A DNA stretch of 64,000 bases, taken from NCBI RefSeq assembly GCF_012272815.1, contig NZ_JAAWWL010000002.1, positions 402,280-466,279 on the forward strand. Reading direction: 5' to 3'. This document shows, piece by piece, positions 17,804-25,846 of the stretch (its first letter is position 1; each line of letters begins with the position of its first letter). The notes beneath the pieces were generated by a model. The model had not been told where the DNA came from, made no database searches, and worked only from the letters and a program-made list of their open reading frames with translations. The translations under genes were made by a program, and so were the position numbers. Source of the stretch: Croceivirga thetidis. GTDB taxonomy: Bacteria; Bacteroidota; Bacteroidia; Flavobacteriales; Flavobacteriaceae.

Positions 17804-20800
17804 ATGAAATCATCCAAACTGCACTTGCTCTTGTGGGCGCTATTATCTGTAAATCTTTCCATTTCCCAAAACAGCGACAACGCCGAAGCACTCAAATCTA
17901 TGGAGTGGCGTGCCATAGGTCCGGCCAACATGGGAGGCCGAGTTACCGACATTGACGGTATACCTGGAGACCCAAGTACTTTTTATGTTTCAGGAGCTGA
18001 TGGCGGTATTTTCAAGACCACAAATGGGGGAGTAAATTTTAAACCCATATTCGAAGGCCAACGGGCATATTCCATAGGTGCTTTGACAATAGCTCCTTCG
18101 GACCATAATGTGTTGTGGGTAGGAACAGGTGAAGGTGATCCCAGAAATAGTGTCGGCTATGGCTGGGGCGTTTACCGATCTGTGGATGCGGGCAAGAATT
18201 GGACGCATTTAGGCCTAAAGAAAACGGAACGTATAAAAAGAATAGTTGTTGATCCGAATGACCCAGATGTAGCTTGTGTTTGTGCTTTAGGAAAAGAATG
18301 GGGGGCAAATCCTGAAAGGGGTGTTTTTAAAACAACTGATGGTGGTAAATCTTGGGATAAAATACTTTACATAGACGAGGATACCGGATGTTCAGATATA
18401 ACAATGGATATGAGCAATCCGCGTATTATCTATGCAGGGATGTGGACATTTCGGAGGAAACCTTGGCGATTTGATGATGGCGGTAGAGAAACTGCGATAT
18501 ATCGTACCATGGATGGAGGGGAATCGTGGGAAAAAATCATGAACGGATTGCCTAAGACCCCGATGGCACGACCTGGAATCCATATTGCACAAAGCGAACC
18601 GAACGTCATCTATTTGATGACCGAATTTCAGGGGGGAGGTACTGCATTTCGTTCCGAAGATAGAGGAGATAACTGGGTCATGGTCAATGACGATCCTAAT
18701 ATCAACTTTAGGCCCTTTTATTATAGTGATGTTCGAGTAGACCCGAATAATCCGGATATTCTCTTTTCGATTTCAGGTCGCTTGAGTCGTTCTGTTGACG
18801 GTGGAAATAATTGGGAAACCATAGCAAGAACCGTACATGGGGACCATCAAGCACTTTGGATAGATCCGACAAATTCGAATTATATCTTAAATGGAAGCGA
18901 TGGCGGTTATCAGATATCGCATGACGGTGGTGATAGTTGGGAGATTATTAATAATGTTGAGCTTTCGCAGTTCTATCAGATTTTTATTGATAACAAAGAC
19001 CCCTACAATATCTATGGTGGTCTTCAGGATAATGGCACCTGGGTTGGCCCTAGCAACTCGTTGTATTCTGCAGGTATATTAAAGCGGCATTGGAAAGGCT
19101 TGGCTTATGGCGATGGGTATTTTGCTGTTCCCATTCCTGGGAGTGAACATGAGGTTTATGCGAATTTGCAAGGCGGTGTCATATTTCATGTAGATTCTAG
19201 ACACGGTAATGTGCGTAATATCCATCCTTATCCTAAAATTATTGGGTCTGCAGGTGATGCTATTGAAGACCACAAATACCGCTTTAATTGGGATTCGCCC
19301 ATTACCATATCTCCCCATGACCCCAATACTGTTTATTTTGGTGGAAATGTGGTTTTCAAGTCTACCGACCGAGGTAATTCTTGGGAAGAAATCAGTCCAG
19401 ATTTAACCACCAACGACAAATCAAAACAACGCACTTCTGGTGGTGAAATATACCAAGACAATACGGCTGCTGAGTTTCATTGTTCCATACTTTACATTGA
19501 TGAATCTCCTGTAGAAAAAGGAGTTATCTGGGTTGGAACCGATGATGGCAACGTACAACTCACTCGCGATGGGGGTGCTACATGGACCAAACTTAATGAT
19601 AGAATCAAAGGATTACCAGCATTTGCCTGGGTTGCCAAAATCCATGCTTCTGAACATGATGCGGGCACTGCTTTTGTTACCGTGGACCAACATAGAATGG
19701 ACGATTTTAGGCCTTATATTTTTATGACGACGGATTATGGAAAGACGTGGGCGAAAATCACAAATGGACTTCCGCAAGATGATTATGTGAAAGTAACGCG
19801 GCAAGATCCAATCAATCCTAATGTGCTTTACGCAGGTATGGAGCATGGAATTTTTGCTAGCTGGGACAAAGGAAACTCGTGGACCAAAATCAATAATAAT
19901 TTGCCCAATGTTTCGGTACGCGATTTAAGAGTCCAGGCCAGAGACAGAGATTTAATTGTAGGAACACATGGTAGGGGAGCATGGGTTTTGGATGATATTC
20001 GTCCTATTCAAGAGATTGGTGAGGCCAAGGGAAAATCCACGCATTTGTTTCCAGTGAGAAGAGCCACACAATGGCATATGTTCTGGCGAGTTGAAAACCT
20101 TGGTGACCGTCACTACAAGGCCAAAAACCCTGATTATGGCGCAAATATCAATTTTTATTTAGCTGAAGGGAATGGAAAAACCGCGGAAGTGGAAATTCTT
20201 GATACCTCAGGTAAACTAATTAGAACCTTAAAAGATACTACCTTAACATCAGGAGTTAATCGTATTGTTTGGGATTTAGGGCATGATGCTGCCACCAAGA
20301 TGAAAGGTGGTTCAAGCGGAGGGTTCTTTTCAGGTCAAATGCACCCTTTGGTTGCTCCGGGTTCGTACACAGCTCGATTAAAAGTCAATGGAGAGGTTTT
20401 AGAAACACCGATAGAAGTTCGTGCCGACCCCAGAATTGAAATAAATGCAGCAGATTATGGGGCAAAAACTGAGCTATTGTTGGAGTTAAGGGAATTGTTG
20501 TCCCAAACCAATGTAATGATTAACAACACCAATACCTACAAAGCACAGTTAACCAATTTAAAAGAAAAATTAGCTTCAAATCAAAACCTTGATGAGGCAA
20601 TCTCAGGCGTTATTGATGGCGCAATGAAAAAAATCTCGGACTTACAGGACGATATTTTAAAAAGGCCACCACCTTCAATGACCTACAGACAGCGACCTCG
20701 ATTGCGCGAAGAAATTCGTTCGGTTATGAGAGCAGTAAATGGCGCATGGGCCAAGCCTACTCAGCCACAACTTTCAAGGTTACAACAGTTAAGGGGTGAA

Positions 20801-20908
20801 GTAGCAGAGGCACAGAGGTCCTTAAATCAAATTATTGACTCGGACATTAAAAGTATCAATGAGAAAACAAAAAATATTCCGCAAATCACAATTGGTGAAA
20901 AAAAATAA
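17804..20908 (+). CDS. Secreted VPS10/sortilin-type BNR-repeat protein, copy 2
   Basis: Paralogue of the divergent gene at 14456, 1034 residues. Signal peptide 1-21 (SVNLSISQ), then the same opening SMEWRAIGPANMGGR (copy 1 has SMEWRLVGPFRGGR). Many BNR/Asp boxes follow (KTTNGGVNF, SVDAGKNW, TTDGGKSW, SVDGGNNW, SHDGGDSW, TRDGGATW). The C-terminal third is a beta domain with GSYTARLKVNGE, then a helical tail rich in Leu, Lys and Asn. Its stop overlaps the ATG of the NlpC/P60 gene by one base (TAATG), so the two are coupled. Likely an extracellular or outer-membrane-associated propeller; ligand unknown. Confidence 0.85.
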   Translation: MKSSKLHLLLWALLSVNLSISQNSDNAEALKSMEWRAIGPANMGGRVTDIDGIPGDPSTFYVSGADGGIFKTTNGGVNFKPIFEGQRAYSIGALTIAPSDHNVLWVGTGEGDPRNSVGYGWGVYRSVDAGKNWTHLGLKKTERIKRIVVDPNDPDVACVCALGKEWGANPERGVFKTTDGGKSWDKILYIDEDTGCSDITMDMSNPRIIYAGMWTFRRKPWRFDDGGRETAIYRTMDGGESWEKIMNGLPKTPMARPGIHIAQSEPNVIYLMTEFQGGGTAFRSEDRGDNWVMVNDDPNINFRPFYYSDVRVDPNNPDILFSISGRLSRSVDGGNNWETIARTVHGDHQALWIDPTNSNYILNGSDGGYQISHDGGDSWEIINNVELSQFYQIFIDNKDPYNIYGGLQDNGTWVGPSNSLYSAGILKRHWKGLAYGDGYFAVPIPGSEHEVYANLQGGVIFHVDSRHGNVRNIHPYPKIIGSAGDAIEDHKYRFNWDSPITISPHDPNTVYFGGNVVFKSTDRGNSWEEISPDLTTNDKSKQRTSGGEIYQDNTAAEFHCSILYIDESPVEKGVIWVGTDDGNVQLTRDGGATWTKLNDRIKGLPAFAWVAKIHASEHDAGTAFVTVDQHRMDDFRPYIFMTTDYGKTWAKITNGLPQDDYVKVTRQDPINPNVLYAGMEHGIFASWDKGNSWTKINNNLPNVSVRDLRVQARDRDLIVGTHGRGAWVLDDIRPIQEIGEAKGKSTHLFPVRRATQWHMFWRVENLGDRHYKAKNPDYGANINFYLAEGNGKTAEVEILDTSGKLIRTLKDTTLTSGVNRIVWDLGHDAATKMKGGSSGGFFSGQMHPLVAPGSYTARLKVNGEVLETPIEVRADPRIEINAADYGAKTELLLELRELLSQTNVMINNTNTYKAQLTNLKEKLASNQNLDEAISGVIDGAMKKISDLQDDILKRPPPSMTYRQRPRLREEIRSVMRAVNGAWAKPTQPQLSRLQQLRGEVAEAQRSLNQIIDSDIKSINEKTKNIPQITIGEKK

Positions 20909-22332
20909 TGCAATTGGTAGTTAATAAGCGAAATCTAATTTGGTCGTATTTACTTGTGCTGACCCCTGTTTGTATGGGCATTTTCGGATGCAAGCAAGGA
21001 GTTGAAGAAGCCACTAAAATTGAAGTTGAACTATACACGACTTCAGACTTGGATTATCCTGAAGATCCTATCAAAATAACAAATGGGGTAACAGAAAATT
21101 ACCTCCAAAACTTTTTTCTCCCATGGAACTTAAGTCCAGAGCAAGTAGTGGATTCTTTGGATTCATTCCCTGGAAAGAATTTGTCCTATCTACAAAACTA
21201 TTTGGAAGATGATGAATGGTATGGTGAAAATAAAAAACCACACAAAAGGGTATTGCGAGAGGAAATTGTAGAAAATGTTGAGCTTGGCACTTTCCCAAAT
21301 TTTCAAAAAAAAGGAATCGTAATTGCCCATACCAATCTTAGGCGAATTCCATCAAATAGGCCCGGCTTTGATACCTATTCCAAAGCAGGGGAGGGTTTTC
21401 CATTTGATTATTTTCAAGAAACCAATCTATGGGCAAATACCCCTTTGCAATTACTTCACTTAACCAATGACAAACAGTGGTGCTATGCAGTAAGCCCATA
21501 CTACAAAGGTTGGGTGGCCTTGCACGATTTGGCAATCGTGACTGATGATTTTATTTCAGCCTGGAAAACAGGGCATTATGCCATGCCTAAATCAGATGCA
21601 GTCAATCTCTCCGACCCATCCTCAAATTATGCTATCAATGCAAAAATGGGAATGGTATTGCCTTATGAAAATAGCACTAAAGGAGAACAAATTTTGGCAT
21701 TTTATACAAATGCAGATGAAAATCAGAATGCGGTTATTTTAAAGGCAGCTATTGATAAAGATAAAGTTGCCCTAGCTGATTTTCGGTTCGAAAAAGACAA
21801 GCTAAAGATTTTGGTTTCTAACTTAATAGGTAGGCCCTATGGATGGGGAGGGAATCTAGAGAATCGGGACTGCTCTTCAATGATTCGAGATTTAATGGCT
21901 ACCTATCAAGTTTGGTTGCCACGAGATTCGAAGGACCAAATTGATATCGGGCAGCAATTTGAACTTACCGGTAGTCTCGAAGAAAAAATGCAGCTAATTA
22001 AAGCAAAAGCAATTCCGTTTCAGACCATACTTCGAAAAAAAGGACATAATATGCTTTATGTTGGGGAGAATGAAAGAGGTGAGCCCCTTATATTTCATGC
22101 TATTTGGGGATTAAAAACTACATACTCCAATAAAAAGTTAGCTACTTATCTTGTTGATTATCCATTGGAAGGCATTCATCATGATGAAGATGGAGCACTC
22201 AAGGGGCGACATATTTTGGGAGAATCGGTTATCACCTCAGTGCTCGCTGGCTCAGGTAATGAAGGTGTAACCAGACCTTTATTGGATGAGATTTATACAA
22301 TGACTAATATTTTAGAGAACTTAAAACCTTAA
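20908..22332 (+). CDS. SH3 and NlpC/P60 (C40) peptidoglycan endopeptidase, lipoprotein
   Basis: Predicted gamma-D-glutamyl-L-diamino-acid endopeptidase acting on murein peptides in the periplasm. A lipobox IFGC gives Cys28 as the lipidation site. The middle part contains bacterial SH3-like segments (TNLRRIPSNRPGF, KGWVALHDLAIV). The NlpC/P60 domain starts near 300 with IGRPYGWGGN. The triad is complete: Cys322 in NRDCSSM, His380 in KGHNMLYVG and His397 in IFHAIWG. The architecture matches the YkfC-like C40 peptidases used in murein peptide recycling. It is translationally coupled to the BNR-repeat protein and ends about 60 nt before the third zinc operator. Confidence 0.88.
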   Translation: MQLVVNKRNLIWSYLLVLTPVCMGIFGCKQGVEEATKIEVELYTTSDLDYPEDPIKITNGVTENYLQNFFLPWNLSPEQVVDSLDSFPGKNLSYLQNYLEDDEWYGENKKPHKRVLREEIVENVELGTFPNFQKKGIVIAHTNLRRIPSNRPGFDTYSKAGEGFPFDYFQETNLWANTPLQLLHLTNDKQWCYAVSPYYKGWVALHDLAIVTDDFISAWKTGHYAMPKSDAVNLSDPSSNYAINAKMGMVLPYENSTKGEQILAFYTNADENQNAVILKAAIDKDKVALADFRFEKDKLKILVSNLIGRPYGWGGNLENRDCSSMIRDLMATYQVWLPRDSKDQIDIGQQFELTGSLEEKMQLIKAKAIPFQTILRKKGHNMLYVGENERGEPLIFHAIWGLKTTYSNKKLATYLVDYPLEGIHHDEDGALKGRHILGESVITSVLAGSGNEGVTRPLLDEIYTMTNILENLKP

Positions 22333-22392
22333 TTCATTTTATAACTCTATTCAGTTGGGCCGGGCTATGGTTTTAAAACCATCATAGTTTTT

Positions 22393-22409
22393 TGCAATAA
22401 GGTTGCAAT
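22393..22409. promoter_or_regulatory. Putative Zur-type operator, copy 3
   Basis: TTGCAATAAGGTTGCAA keeps the TGCA-N7-TGCA geometry of copies 1 and 2, with outer T/A instead of A/T. A TATCTTTG -7 element follows at about 22421-22428, immediately in front of the DUF6660-like gene. Coordinates may be off by one base. Downstream genes are a His/Cys-rich small protein, a TonB receptor and a Fur-family regulator. Confidence 0.6.
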
Positions 22410-22431
22410 CCAATTCCTATATCTTTGTCGG

Positions 22432-22752
22432 GTGAAGTTTTTAGCGGTCATACTATCCTTTTATATTTTGGCATTGAATTTCTTGCCATGTGCTGACAAT
22501 GACCCGATCAATGATTCAGATTGTACAGAAGTACATTTGGATTTCGACCATGGGCAAGACCATGAAGACTGTGAACTTTGCTCACCTTTCTGCCATTGCA
22601 ATTGCTGCCACTCCAATGCGGTAGACTTTGAAAGGATATCGGTATTAAAAACTCTTGAAGAAAAAATATTCAATCGGGTATTCACTTATTGTGAAGGTTA
22701 CGGCATCAACTTTTCGCCATCTCTTCTTCAACCTCCCAAGAAAACTGTCTGA
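22432..22752 (+). CDS. Small His/Cys-rich exported protein (DUF6660-like)
   Basis: 106-residue protein with a hydrophobic export segment (1-19) ending at LPC (Cys20). A His/Asp/Cys cluster at 31-60 includes HEDCELC (44-50) and CHCNCC, followed by a C-terminus ending PPKKTV. It resembles the small DUF6660 proteins that precede TonB receptors in flavobacteria. The start is GTG at 22432, only a few bases after a TATCTTTG -7 element, so the transcript would be leaderless or nearly so. A similar small protein with HEECHLC precedes the other TonB receptor (29837-30142). Metal binding is likely from composition; the function is unknown. Confidence 0.72.
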   Translation: MKFLAVILSFYILALNFLPCADNDPINDSDCTEVHLDFDHGQDHEDCELCSPFCHCNCCHSNAVDFERISVLKTLEEKIFNRVFTYCEGYGINFSPSLLQPPKKTV

Positions 22753-22809
22753 CCCCAAGCGATAAAATCATCGCCCCCAAAATTATTAAGACAGTTTATT
22801 CTAGTTAAA

Positions 22810-24990
22810 ATGACCAAATACATAATGAGCTTTGGGCTCATGCTCATGTTTTGCGCATCCAGTATCGCACAAAACATATTGGAAATTAAAGTACTTACCA
22901 AGAAAGAAAAAGAACCTTTGCTTGGAGCTACGGTATACATCGCCTCGCTGGACAAGGGTGCGACCACCAATTTTGACGGAATTGCCATTCTGGGGGAAAT
23001 TCCCAATGGGACCTACGAGATTCAAATTTCCTATTTGGGCTTTGAAACAAGGGAAATATCCATTTCAGTCCCAACTGCTACAGAACTAATATTCTACTTA
23101 GAAGAAAGTGCCAACGCCTTGGATGAAGTAGTGGTTCAATCCACCAGAAGTACCCGTACCATCCAAAGGATACCAACACGGATAGAGTATATAGGTGCTG
23201 AAGAACTGGGTGAAAAAGCTATTATGAATCCTGCAAATGTATCGGTAGTCTTGCGAGAAAGTACAGGGATCCAAATGCAGCAGACCTCACTGAGCAGTGC
23301 AAATACCAATATTAGAATTCAAGGTTTGGATGGGCGTTACACCCAACTATTGCGCGATGGTTTTCCACTTTACAGTGGTTTTTCAAGTGGATTGAGCATT
23401 TTACAGATACCTCCATTGGACTTAAGGCAATTTGAAATCATTAAGGGAAGTTCATCAACATTATATGGAGGTGGTGCCATTGCAGGCTTGGTAAACATGG
23501 TCTCAAAAACACCCGAAGAAGAGCCAACTTTAGATATCATGCTAACGCAGACACAGGCACTGGGAAGTACGGCCAATATTTTTTATGGGGAGCGAAAGGA
23601 CAAATGGGGTTGGACACTTTACGGCTCGGGTCATTACCAAAAAGCTTTTGACCCTGAGAATGATGGCTTTAGTAATTTACCCCTGACCCAATCTATAAGT
23701 TTTAACCCTAAACTATTTTACTATCCTTCGAACAACACAACGTTTTGGTTTGGAATCAATGGAACTTATGATGACAGAATAGGTGGGGATATTACAAAAA
23801 TTGAAGAAGGTGAAAATGGCATCCATCAATTTACGGAAGAAAACCTATCAAAACGAGTAAGCACACAAGCTGTTTTTGAGTCTCGGTTAGATTCCGTTCA
23901 ATCCATTTCCATAAAGAACAGCATTGCTTTTTTTGATAGGAGTTTGGAAATACCCGATTTGTTCTTTAAAGGCAATCAATGGAACACTTTTACAGAAGCG
24001 GCCTATCAGAAACAGGGGATTAGGTCAGATTGGGTTTTGGGTGCGAACCTTTATACCACATCATTTGACGAGCGGGACAATCCATTGGAACGCGACCAAC
24101 AAGATGTTACAGCGGGATTGTTCGCCAATGCCATTTTTGACCTTTCTGAACTATGGATTCTTGAAACGGGACTACGTACGGATTATGCCATTGACTGGGG
24201 GCTTTTTGCACTACCTAGGGTTTCACTGTTGTTTAAATCGAACAATAACTTTTCCAGTAGGCTTGGTGGTGGCTTGGGCTACAGGGTTCCAGATATATTT
24301 ACTGAAGAAGCTGAATTCATCAACTTTAGAAATGTATTACGAATTGATAAAGATTTGCTGAAAGCAGAACGTTCTTACGGTCTCAATTTGGATTTTAACT
24401 ACCAAACTAGGTTGACGGACGACATAGGCTTTTCTATCAATCAATTGTTTTATCTCACCGCCATTAGGGATGGATTGCTACTCAATCCTAATGCTGATGA
24501 TTTCTTTCGGTTTGAAAATGCATCTGGTGAAATTCTTAGTAGAGGTGCAGAAACGAACATCAAGTTTACCTATGAAGATTTTAGGTGGTTTTTGAACTAT
24601 GCATTTATTGATACACGACTCAATTATCTACCTGGTAATCCGCAAAAACCACTAACTGCTCGGCATAATGCAGGTAGTGTTTTGATGTATGAATCTGAAA
24701 AATGGCGTATTGGTTATGAGACCTATTACACGGGAAAACAATTGCTGTCCAATGGTATGGAAACAACAGACTTTTTTACGATGGGATTGCTCGCAATGCG
24801 TAATTTTAAATGGGGAAGTACGTTTGTGAATTTTGAGAACTTTACGGACCGAAGACAGAGCCGTTTTTCACCTTTGGTACTACCGCCACACGAAAACCCT
24901 ACCTTCCCAGAAATTTATGCCCCTACGGACGGATTTATTTTTAGTGTAGGCGTTATTTTGAAACCATTTGGGAACGAGGACAACCATTAA
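22810..24990 (+). CDS. TonB-dependent outer-membrane receptor, probable metal or metallophore
   Basis: 726-residue TonB-dependent receptor. Signal peptide 1-20 (SSIAQ). An N-terminal carboxypeptidase-regulatory-like domain runs to about 95 (EPLLGATVYIASLDKGATTNFDG, ISYLGFETREI). The plug (about 100-230) has NIRIQGLDGRYTQLLRDGFPLYSG and ISKG-type EIIKGSSSTLYGGGAIAGLVN. A 22-strand barrel follows. The size and the RIQGLDGRYTQLL plug resemble the FepA/BtuB-like group in flavobacteria. Position between a His/Cys small protein and a Fur regulator, behind a putative zinc operator, suggests uptake of zinc or a zinc complex. Substrate is inferred from context only. Confidence 0.87.
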   Translation: MTKYIMSFGLMLMFCASSIAQNILEIKVLTKKEKEPLLGATVYIASLDKGATTNFDGIAILGEIPNGTYEIQISYLGFETREISISVPTATELIFYLEESANALDEVVVQSTRSTRTIQRIPTRIEYIGAEELGEKAIMNPANVSVVLRESTGIQMQQTSLSSANTNIRIQGLDGRYTQLLRDGFPLYSGFSSGLSILQIPPLDLRQFEIIKGSSSTLYGGGAIAGLVNMVSKTPEEEPTLDIMLTQTQALGSTANIFYGERKDKWGWTLYGSGHYQKAFDPENDGFSNLPLTQSISFNPKLFYYPSNNTTFWFGINGTYDDRIGGDITKIEEGENGIHQFTEENLSKRVSTQAVFESRLDSVQSISIKNSIAFFDRSLEIPDLFFKGNQWNTFTEAAYQKQGIRSDWVLGANLYTTSFDERDNPLERDQQDVTAGLFANAIFDLSELWILETGLRTDYAIDWGLFALPRVSLLFKSNNNFSSRLGGGLGYRVPDIFTEEAEFINFRNVLRIDKDLLKAERSYGLNLDFNYQTRLTDDIGFSINQLFYLTAIRDGLLLNPNADDFFRFENASGEILSRGAETNIKFTYEDFRWFLNYAFIDTRLNYLPGNPQKPLTARHNAGSVLMYESEKWRIGYETYYTGKQLLSNGMETTDFFTMGLLAMRNFKWGSTFVNFENFTDRRQSRFSPLVLPPHENPTFPEIYAPTDGFIFSVGVILKPFGNEDNH

Positions 24991-25003
24991 ACCGAACAAT
25001 ACT

Positions 25004-25420
25004 ATGATACCTTCAGATAAATTTTTGGAAAGCAAAGGTATACGACCAACGGCAATGCGGCTTTTGGTATTTCAACATCTTGCCAAATCCAAAGTGGCAA
25101 CTACGTTGTCAGATATAGAAAACGCTTTCGCGAAAGCGGACAGGACAACCCTTTTCAGGACCCTAAAAACCTTTGAGCAAAAACGGGTCGTCCATCAAAT
25201 AGACGACGGTTCGGGCATTATGAAATATGCTTTGTGCGAAGAAGGCTGTAATTGTGAATTGGAAAGAGACCTGCATCTCCATTTTCATTGCACCATTTGT
25301 GGTGAGACCATATGCCTAACCGAACAGAAAATCCCTCATATCAATCTGCCTGATGGTTTTGTCGCCGAGGATGCCAACTTGGTACTAAAAGGAATTTGCG
25401 ATAAATGTAGCGGTCAATAA
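25004..25420 (+). CDS. Fur-family transcriptional regulator, second copy
   Basis: Fur-family protein of 138 residues when started at the ATG at 25004; a longer frame from 24968 would overlap the receptor gene by 23 nt and add a non-conserved MGTRTTIKPNNT. The winged helix includes GIRPTAMRLLVFQHL and RTTLFRTLKTFEQKRVVHQI. The metal domain has HLHFHCTICGETICL and ends GICDKCSGQ, giving the two structural CxxC pairs. It is related to the regulator at 4891 but clearly different, with extra Cys (EEGCNCELE) in the hinge. It probably controls this receptor cluster. An operator-like palindrome follows directly after its stop. A 16-bp perfect palindrome lies inside its coding sequence at 25123-25138. 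Confidence 0.85.
   Translation: MIPSDKFLESKGIRPTAMRLLVFQHLAKSKVATTLSDIENAFAKADRTTLFRTLKTFEQKRVVHQIDDGSGIMKYALCEEGCNCELERDLHLHFHCTICGETICLTEQKIPHINLPDGFVAEDANLVLKGICDKCSGQ
25123..25138. repeat. 16-bp perfect palindrome CGCTTTCGCGAAAGCG
   Basis: A GC-rich exact palindrome inside an otherwise AT-rich coding sequence, encoding AFAKA in the hinge of the second Fur gene. I saw only this copy in the window. It resembles dispersed iterated palindromes of some bacterial genomes, but that needs genome-wide counting. Confidence 0.55.
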
Positions 25421-25437
25421 ATGCACTTCCATTGCAT
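25421..25437. promoter_or_regulatory. Putative Zur-type operator, copy 4
   Basis: ATGCACTTCCATTGCAT keeps the ATGCA-N7-TGCAT geometry, with an unsymmetrical spacer. It starts on the base after the Fur gene stop codon and lies 35 nt in front of the DUF3703/CDF pair. No clear TAnnTTTG element follows, so it may be a regulatory site inside an operon. Confidence 0.5.
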
Positions 25438-25471
25438 TGCCCTATGACATATCTTGAGCTTGAAAAAATGA

Positions 25472-25846
25472 ATGATGAAATTAAACACGTTTATTCCAAA
25501 AGGCTTAAGAGGTTTTTATCTGAACGAATTGAACCTGTACCGTTTTTCAATGCAAAGTGGAAATTTGTCCCAAGCTTGGCACCATCTTGAACGTTCCCAT
25601 ATTCTCGGGCAGTCCTATCCATTTGAGCATACCTATTCACATTGGCTCATGCTGAAATTTGGTTTACGTCAGCAAAATGTAAAAGAGATTTTTGGACAAT
25701 TGATTCGTTTATTGGTCGGGGGTTGGAAATCATTCATTGACCATGTGCCCCTTGGCAATACGGGGGGAAGCAATGTGCCGCCATTGAAGAAGATGGAACT
25801 CCCAAAGGATTTGGCCCATATCCTGAAAACGTACAAAAGAGTTTAA
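25472..25846 (+). CDS. DUF3703 family protein
   Basis: 124-residue helical protein matching the DUF3703 pattern: AWHHLERSHILGQSYPFEHTYSHWLML in the first half and IDHVPLGNTGGSNVPP at the C-terminal side. The family is typically found beside heavy-metal efflux pumps; its biochemical role is not known. The many conserved His (HHLERSHILGQ, HTYSHW) could be metal ligands. Its stop is directly followed by the ATG of the CDF transporter with no gap, so the two are surely co-expressed. Start taken at the first of two adjacent ATGs (25472). Confidence 0.8.
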   Translation: MMKLNTFIPKGLRGFYLNELNLYRFSMQSGNLSQAWHHLERSHILGQSYPFEHTYSHWLMLKFGLRQQNVKEIFGQLIRLLVGGWKSFIDHVPLGNTGGSNVPPLKKMELPKDLAHILKTYKRV

